A stretch of DNA of 64,000 nt from Saccharothrix sp. ALI-22-I (GTDB lineage: Bacteria > Actinomycetota > Actinomycetes > Mycobacteriales > Pseudonocardiaceae), in contig NZ_MTQP01000067.1 of NCBI RefSeq assembly GCF_001984175.1, positions 434,001-498,000 of the forward strand, given 5' to 3'. Position numbers and translations under genes: made by a program. This document shows, in pieces, positions 59,725-64,000 of the stretch (positions are counted from its first letter, which is position 1; the number at the start of each line of letters is the position of its first letter). The notes under the pieces were generated by a model. That model was not told the origin of the DNA. It saw only the letters and a program-made list of their open reading frames with translations, and searched no databases.

Positions 59725-60318
59725 GTGCCAGACGAGCCAGCCAAGCAAACCCGCCGGGAGCAGATCCTGTCCGCCGCCGCCGAACTGTTCGCCCGGCACG
59801 GTTTCCACGGCGTCGGCATCGACGACATCGGCGCGGCGGTGGGGATTTCCGGACCGGCGCTGTACCGGCACTTCCGCAGCAAGGACGCCATGCTGGGCGA
59901 GATGCTGACGTCCATCAGCGAACGACTGCTGGAGGGCGGGCAGCGCCGGGTGGCGGCGTCGACCGACCCGGCGCACGCGCTGCGCGAACTCATCAGGTGG
60001 CACGTCGACTTCGCGTTGGACGATCCGGCGTTGATCACCGTGCAGATTCGGAACCTCGCAAACCTGACCGATCCCGACCGGCGGCGGGTGCGAGCGCTCC
60101 AACGCCGTTACGTCGAGGTGTGGGTGGAGATGATCCGCAAGACCTCGCCCGAAGTGGAGGAGCCGACCGCCCGTGCCGCCGCGCACGCCGTCTTCGGTTT
60201 GATCAACTCCACGCCGCACAGCGCGCACCTGGACCGCGACCAGATGGCCACCCTGCTGTCACAGATGGCCCTGGCGTCGCTCTCCGGAGCGCTTCCGTAC
60301 CCGCGGGTGGGTGTTTGA
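59725..60318 (+). CDS. TetR-family regulator of the leucine-type catabolic cluster
   Basis: 197 residues from GTG 59725, supported by the leaderless promoter; ATG 59716 overlaps the -10 box. N-terminal HTH: RREQILSAAAELFARHGFHG, IGAAVGISGPALYRHFRSKD. The C-terminal ligand domain is the type found in regulators next to accD1/fadE19 genes in mycobacteria. Operator copies lie in its own promoter and twice at accD1, so it probably senses an acyl-CoA from leucine breakdown and represses the operon. The ligand is inferred. Confidence 0.9.
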   Translation: MPDEPAKQTRREQILSAAAELFARHGFHGVGIDDIGAAVGISGPALYRHFRSKDAMLGEMLTSISERLLEGGQRRVAASTDPAHALRELIRWHVDFALDDPALITVQIRNLANLTDPDRRRVRALQRRYVEVWVEMIRKTSPEVEEPTARAAAHAVFGLINSTPHSAHLDRDQMATLLSQMALASLSGALPYPRVGV

Positions 60319-60375
60319 CTCTGGGGTGGGGATGGCTGGCGGTCGGGGGTGGGTCGTCCGTACCCTCGGCTATCA

Positions 60376-62544
60376 ATGGGTGACGTGGCAGTGAACACCA
60401 CCGGGGGATGGCCGGGGCTTCGGTTGCTTGCCCGCTTACCGGCCTGGTTCAGGTTCGTGCTGGTGGCACTGGCCGTTTTCGTGTGCGGGGTGATCGCGTC
60501 CCGGCCTGCGGGCGCCACCGACACCACACCGCTCACCGGTGACATCGCGACCGCCGCCAGGGCGGTCGAGGCGATGGCCAACCCGTCCGCGGTCAACCCG
60601 CTGGTCGAGTTCCCGGCGGATTTCAACGAGGTGACCAACCGGAAGCCGGTGGTGGTCACCACACCGGACGGGACCAAGCGCGCGATCGACCCGGCCGGTG
60701 GCTGTTCGGGACCGGCCGGCGACACGGAGTGGGACTTCGGGCCCGGCTGCAGGGCGCACGACCTGGGTTACGACCTGCTGCGGTACGCCGAGCACAAGGG
60801 CCGTCCGCTCAACCAGGAAGCCCGCAAGGTCCTGGACGCCCGCCTCGCCCGCGACATGCACGCCCAGTGCGATATCAACCCGCGCGGCCACGGCACCCGC
60901 TGCCACGCCACCGCGCAGCTCTACGCCGCCGGCCTGGAGTTCAACTCCTGGCGGCAGCGCTGGGGCCCGCCGGGCCACGAACCGGTGCTCGCCTGGGGCT
61001 TCGGCAGCGCCGTCGTGGTCTTCCTGCTGCTCGCCCGGCTGCCCGGGCTGCCCCGCCGCAAGGAAGGTGACCGGGAGCCCGAACCCTCCGACACACCGCG
61101 ACCACGGGTCACCAACGACCGTTACGCCACCTTCCTGCGGCTGGCCGCGCTCGGCCTGGTGGTCCTGAGCCAGTCCCTGCTCACCGTGCTGCACTGGGCG
61201 GGCGTGAGCGCGAACTGGCTGTGGCTGCTCACCTGGGCCCTGCAGGCCATACCGGTGTTCTACTTCGCGGGCGGCCACGCGAACCTCACCAGCTGGCACG
61301 CCGTGCAGGCCGACCACGGCGGCTACGGCCGCTACCTGTCCGCCCGCATCTCGTGGCTGCTCCGCCCGGTCCTGGCGTTCGTGCTGGCGTGGCTGGTCCT
61401 GCCGCTGCCCCTGGAACTGCTCGACGTGGACAAGTCCCGCGTCGAGATGTTCGGCCGGCTGATCGCGTACCCGCTGTGGTTCCTCGGCCTCTACCTGGTC
61501 GCGGTGGCCGCCACCCCGGTCATGGCCTGGCTGCACCGCCACGCCCGCCTGGTCACGCCGGTCGCGCTGGTCGCCGTCATGATCGTGGTGGACGCGTTGC
61601 GGATCAGCCTGCACTGGCGCACCGGCGGCTACCTCAACCTGGTGCTGGGCGCGCTCCTGCTCCAGCAATTGGGCTTCCACTACGCCGACGGCAGCCTGCA
61701 CCGCATCTCGCGCAAGGTGCTCGGCGCCCTCGCCCTCACCGCCGTCCCGGTGCTACTCGCGCTGATCACGTTCGGCGGCTACCCGCGCACGATGATGACG
61801 CTGCCCGGCGAGGGGAGCTCGAACCTCAGCCCGCCCACGGTGTGCCTGCTGGTGCTCGGCCTGGCCCAGATCAGCCTGGTCCTGCTGCTCCGACCGCGCG
61901 TCACGGGCTGGCTCGCCGGCCACCGCCAGTGGCGGGTCGTCGAGTACGCCCGCTCCGCGCCCATGACCGTCTACCTCGGCTACCTCACCGTGCTGGCCGC
62001 CGTGATCGGCGTGCTCGGCCTGCTGGACGCGCCCGCCGCGTTCGACTGGGTCGCCACCCGCCCCCGCTGGCTGACCGTGCTGGTGCTGCTGCTCCTGCCG
62101 GTCCTGCTGGTGTTCCACCGCTTCGAGCGCAACGCCGCGCTCAGCCCCTCCCGCACCAGGGAGACCCACCGCACCCGGCTCGCCGTCACGCTCGGCGCCG
62201 GCTACGGCGTGCTGGGCGTGCTCGGGTTCGTGGTGACCGGTTTCGCGGGCGCCGCGGGCACCCTGCTGGTGTTCAAGGTCGATCCGCTGCAGAACCTCAT
62301 CCACCTGCTGCTCGGCTGGTACCTGCTGCACACCGCACACGCCGGCACCTGCCACGGCCGCCGTCCCTGGCTGCTCACCGCGCTGGCCTGCGTCCCGCCG
62401 CTGCTGGTGCTGGAGCCCACCGGCGCGATGGTCGTCCTGCACGGCGCGACGATCGCCGCCGCGCTGCTCGCGGCGATACCGAAGCAGTACCAGGCACGCA
62501 CAACCGAACACCGGCAGCCACGTCCCGCGCTCCAACACCCATAG
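60376..62544 (+). CDS. Phospholipase A2/acyltransferase-like/DUF4383 membrane fusion
   Basis: 722 residues from ATG 60376 (GTGs at 60385 and 60391 also possible). One N-terminal membrane helix or signal (~18-42). A bacterial phospholipase A2 domain (~80-195) has GCRAHDLGYDLLRYAE, with catalytic H128 and D129, and paired Cys residues. Another helix leads to an OafA-like multi-helix acyltransferase-type region (~245-560; GEGSSNLSPPTVCLLVLGLA) and a C-terminal DUF4383-like segment (FKVDPLQNLIHLLLGWYLL). It may hydrolyse or remodel membrane lipids and transfer the acyl group. The three-part fusion is unusual. Confidence 0.85.
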   Translation: MGDVAVNTTGGWPGLRLLARLPAWFRFVLVALAVFVCGVIASRPAGATDTTPLTGDIATAARAVEAMANPSAVNPLVEFPADFNEVTNRKPVVVTTPDGTKRAIDPAGGCSGPAGDTEWDFGPGCRAHDLGYDLLRYAEHKGRPLNQEARKVLDARLARDMHAQCDINPRGHGTRCHATAQLYAAGLEFNSWRQRWGPPGHEPVLAWGFGSAVVVFLLLARLPGLPRRKEGDREPEPSDTPRPRVTNDRYATFLRLAALGLVVLSQSLLTVLHWAGVSANWLWLLTWALQAIPVFYFAGGHANLTSWHAVQADHGGYGRYLSARISWLLRPVLAFVLAWLVLPLPLELLDVDKSRVEMFGRLIAYPLWFLGLYLVAVAATPVMAWLHRHARLVTPVALVAVMIVVDALRISLHWRTGGYLNLVLGALLLQQLGFHYADGSLHRISRKVLGALALTAVPVLLALITFGGYPRTMMTLPGEGSSNLSPPTVCLLVLGLAQISLVLLLRPRVTGWLAGHRQWRVVEYARSAPMTVYLGYLTVLAAVIGVLGLLDAPAAFDWVATRPRWLTVLVLLLLPVLLVFHRFERNAALSPSRTRETHRTRLAVTLGAGYGVLGVLGFVVTGFAGAAGTLLVFKVDPLQNLIHLLLGWYLLHTAHAGTCHGRRPWLLTALACVPPLLVLEPTGAMVVLHGATIAAALLAAIPKQYQARTTEHRQPRPALQHP

Positions 62545-63420
62545 CGCGTCCGACGGCGGCGTGTGCAGACCGCGCAGCGAACCGAACACCGAGCCCACCA
62601 ACGTCACCACCAGCAACGCGCTCTGGTGCACCAGGAAGATCGGCAACGCCCGCGCGTTCAACGCCTTGGCCTGGAACGACGGCCGGATCAGCAGCACCAG
62701 CCCGACCTGCGCCAAGGCCAACGCGAGGGCGGCGGCCGACGGCGGCGACAGGTTCGACTCCGCCGCGCCCGGCACCCCGACCGCGCTGGCCGGATAACCG
62801 GCGCGCAGGAGCAGGGCGAACGCCCCGGCACCCGCCACGAACAGCGCCGCACCCCACGAACGGTGCTGTCCTCTTTGGGCATGCCCGCGTTGGGCGAGGA
62901 GCACACCCACCTGCCACGGCGCCCACCACACCGCGACCACGTTCACCCAGCCGACGTCCAACGCCACCAACACCACCGGGATCACCACGCCCCACCACCC
63001 CAGCCGCAGCAGCAGCGGCGTGAACGCCGCCAGCACGACGTAAACGGCGAGGAACCACAACGGCGTGACGACGAGGTAGCCGACCGTCAGCACCGTCTGC
63101 TGCGGCAAGCCACGCATCGACAGTCCGAAAAGGACCGCAGCCCACAACCCCAGCAGCACCGCCACCGGCAGAACGAGCTTGCGCACCCGCCGCCACCAGG
63201 GCGTACCCGATCGGGCGGCCCCGAACCCCCCGGTGAAGAAGAACAGCCCCAACGTCTGGAGCACCCAGCTGACCGGCGCCAACTCGGGCATCCACCGCAG
63301 CGGGCTGTCCACCACCAGCCCGTCACCGGTCAGCACCACGGCCGTCACCAGCCAGTGCCCCAACACCACCCCGCCGATCGCGATCGCCCGCGTCGCGTCG
63401 ATAACCGGGTCCCGCGTCAT
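61753..63420 (-). CDS. OafA-like acyltransferase with no stop before the convergent gene
   Basis: From ATG 63420 the protein has about nine helices and a normal OafA/acyltransferase-3 start (IDATRAIAIGGVVLGHWLV, FFFTGGFGAARSG). The conserved part ends near 62470 (VFGCACLVLLRYRREQR). The frame then stays open for ~700 bp antisense to the phospholipase fusion gene, giving a Gln/Gly/Ala-rich tail that is probably not real family sequence. Either the stop was lost or the tail is translated. Its GAAESNLSPPSAAALALALA segment resembles the fusion protein's acyltransferase region. Its ATG overlaps the stop of the DUF1023 gene. Confidence 0.7.
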   Translation of the reverse strand: MTRDPVIDATRAIAIGGVVLGHWLVTAVVLTGDGLVVDSPLRWMPELAPVSWVLQTLGLFFFTGGFGAARSGTPWWRRVRKLVLPVAVLLGLWAAVLFGLSMRGLPQQTVLTVGYLVVTPLWFLAVYVVLAAFTPLLLRLGWWGVVIPVVLVALDVGWVNVVAVWWAPWQVGVLLAQRGHAQRGQHRSWGAALFVAGAGAFALLLRAGYPASAVGVPGAAESNLSPPSAAALALALAQVGLVLLIRPSFQAKALNARALPIFLVHQSALLVVTLVGSVFGSLRGLHTPPSDALWVLERGTWLPVFGCACLVLLRYRREQRGGDRRAVQDDHRAGGLQHQQRRDAGQRGEQPGTAAVAGAGVCGVQQVPAEQQVDEVLQRIDLEHQQGARGARETGHHEPEHAQHAVAGAERDGEPGAVGLPGAGGAERGVALEAVEHQQDRQEQQHQHGQPAGAGGDPVERGGRVQQAEHADHGGQHGEVAEVDGHGRGAGVLDDPPLAVAGEPARDARSEQQDQADLGQAEHQQAHRGRAEVRAPLAGQRHHRARVAAERDQRE

Positions 63421-64000
63421 GGCCCCTCCCCCACCGCGATCCGGCCGAGAGCGCGCAACGACGGCGTGCCCTCCCGGAAGTACTCGTCGTGCTTGGCATC
63501 ACCGACGTCGAACACCCGAGCCCCGAACGCCGGGTCGACCGGGTCCGTCCCGTGCCCCAGGTCCCCGAGCCGCACCGACGGCACCCACCGGGTCCAATCG
63601 CGACCACCGCGCGCCGCCCACACCCGCGCACCCGCGTCGACCGAATCCACCCGCACTCCGGGTGAGCCGAGGAACACCACGTCATCGACGGGCGGCTGGG
63701 CCAGCGCGCACACCACCGACCCGTAGCTGTGGCACATCAGGTGCACGTGACCGGGCAACGTTCGCACGTACTCGCCGAGCGCGACCGCACCGGCCCGCGC
63801 CAACCGCCCGCTCGCCGCGTCCACGCCGAGCCCGGACGGCGTCCGGTAGCCCATCCACGCGACCACGGCGACGTCGTCCCGGCCGACGGACGCGTGCAGG
63901 TCACGGGCCATCCGCCCGACCGTCGCCCCGAACCGCTGATCGTCCACATCGGACCCCGGCACGACCACCGCGACGTGGGCGGCACGCGCCAGGTCCCCGT
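63417..64000 (-). CDS. DUF1023-type alpha/beta hydrolase, N-terminus beyond window edge
   Basis: At least 193 residues, continuing past the right edge. The frame reads GDLARAAHVAVVVPGSD at the edge, then the nucleophile elbow VHLMCHSYGSVV, a region with VFLGSPGVRV, and a C-terminal catalytic-His region (DAKHDEYF). This matches DUF1023 alpha/beta hydrolases of actinomycetes, whose substrate is not known. It overlaps the downstream acyltransferase start (ATGA), so the two are co-transcribed. Confidence 0.85.
   Translation of the reverse strand, partial: GDLARAAHVAVVVPGSDVDDQRFGATVGRMARDLHASVGRDDVAVVAWMGYRTPSGLGVDAASGRLARAGAVALGEYVRTLPGHVHLMCHSYGSVVCALAQPPVDDVVFLGSPGVRVDSVDAGARVWAARGGRDWTRWVPSVRLGDLGHGTDPVDPAFGARVFDVGDAKHDEYFREGTPSLRALGRIAVGEGP

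Noticed and set aside
62545-63400. Plus-strand frames of 240-390 codons opposite the second acyltransferase
   Set aside because: They are Arg/Pro/His-rich shadows of the minus-strand membrane protein, with no recognisable domain.

Overview
The window comes from a high-GC actinomycete, most likely a Pseudonocardiaceae-type genus (Saccharothrix, Lentzea, Actinosynnema or a relative). Supporting signs are the strong G/C bias at third codon positions, many GTG starts and GTGA/ATGA stop-start overlaps, an AfsR-type regulator, a DUF5753-XRE/DUF397 pair, an ESX PPE/EspG cluster, a chitinase preceded by DasR-type sites, and tmsAB genes for 10-methyl branched fatty acids. It reads as ordinary chromosome. 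I see no tRNA, rRNA, CRISPR array, insertion sequence, integrase or prophage.

Layout. 1-4.4 kb (minus): a partial DASS/SLC13 transporter, an OmpR-type response regulator and histidine kinase with a small Asp-tailed membrane protein, and a PaaX regulator. 4.5-8.8 kb (plus): a vanillate demethylase-like Rieske oxygenase and reductase flanking a small CxC protein, then a secreted endoglycoceramidase-like GH5 enzyme. 9-15.3 kb: a mini-P450/PEP-mutase fusion with a divergent ArsR regulator, a PP2C phosphatase, a ROK protein, an internally deleted Gfo/Idh/MocA gene with a UPF0303 gene, and a secreted serine hydrolase. 15.5-19.2 kb: a secreted GH18 chitinase and an M14 carboxypeptidase. 19.3-24.4 kb: DUF2630, MerR, DUF397/DUF5753, a small protein, RecD2, and a likely micro-protein. 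24.5-31.4 kb (plus): a second two-component system, a DUF4173 membrane protein, an MscS channel, a lipoprotein with a subtilase-propeptide-like domain, and a membrane-anchored P-loop protein. This last gene converges on a large secreted S8 protease whose own propeptide resembles the lipoprotein. 35-44.3 kb: a coiled-coil protein, cupin, flavoprotein dehydrogenase, AfsR-like regulator and an ESX PPE/EspG cluster. 45-48.6 kb: a degenerate GGDEF-EAL protein and a PDZ-less HtrA protease. 48.7-53.7 kb: tmsB/tmsA, divergent from an AidB-like acyl-CoA dehydrogenase and an enoyl-CoA hydratase. 53.9-60.3 kb: a leucine-catabolic type cluster (acyl-CoA dehydrogenase, biotin carboxylase, carboxyltransferase), a GDSL lipase and a TetR regulator sharing an operator motif with the cluster. 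60.4-64 kb: a phospholipase A2/acyltransferase/DUF4383 fusion, a tail-overlapping acyltransferase and a partial DUF1023 hydrolase.

The most striking unexplained signal is a family of 22-bp mosaic repeats. It forms seven intergenic arrays (about 8.8, 17.3, 26.4, 28.0, 38.4, 44.4 and 53.8 kb). The arrays always lie 3' of genes, never in divergent promoter regions. Four of them fill the gap between two convergent stop codons, and several can fold into very long hairpins. Convergent pairs without an array mostly have a conventional GC-rich hairpin or overlap, so the arrays may act as bidirectional 3'-end or insulator elements, or as helically phased protein-binding platforms.
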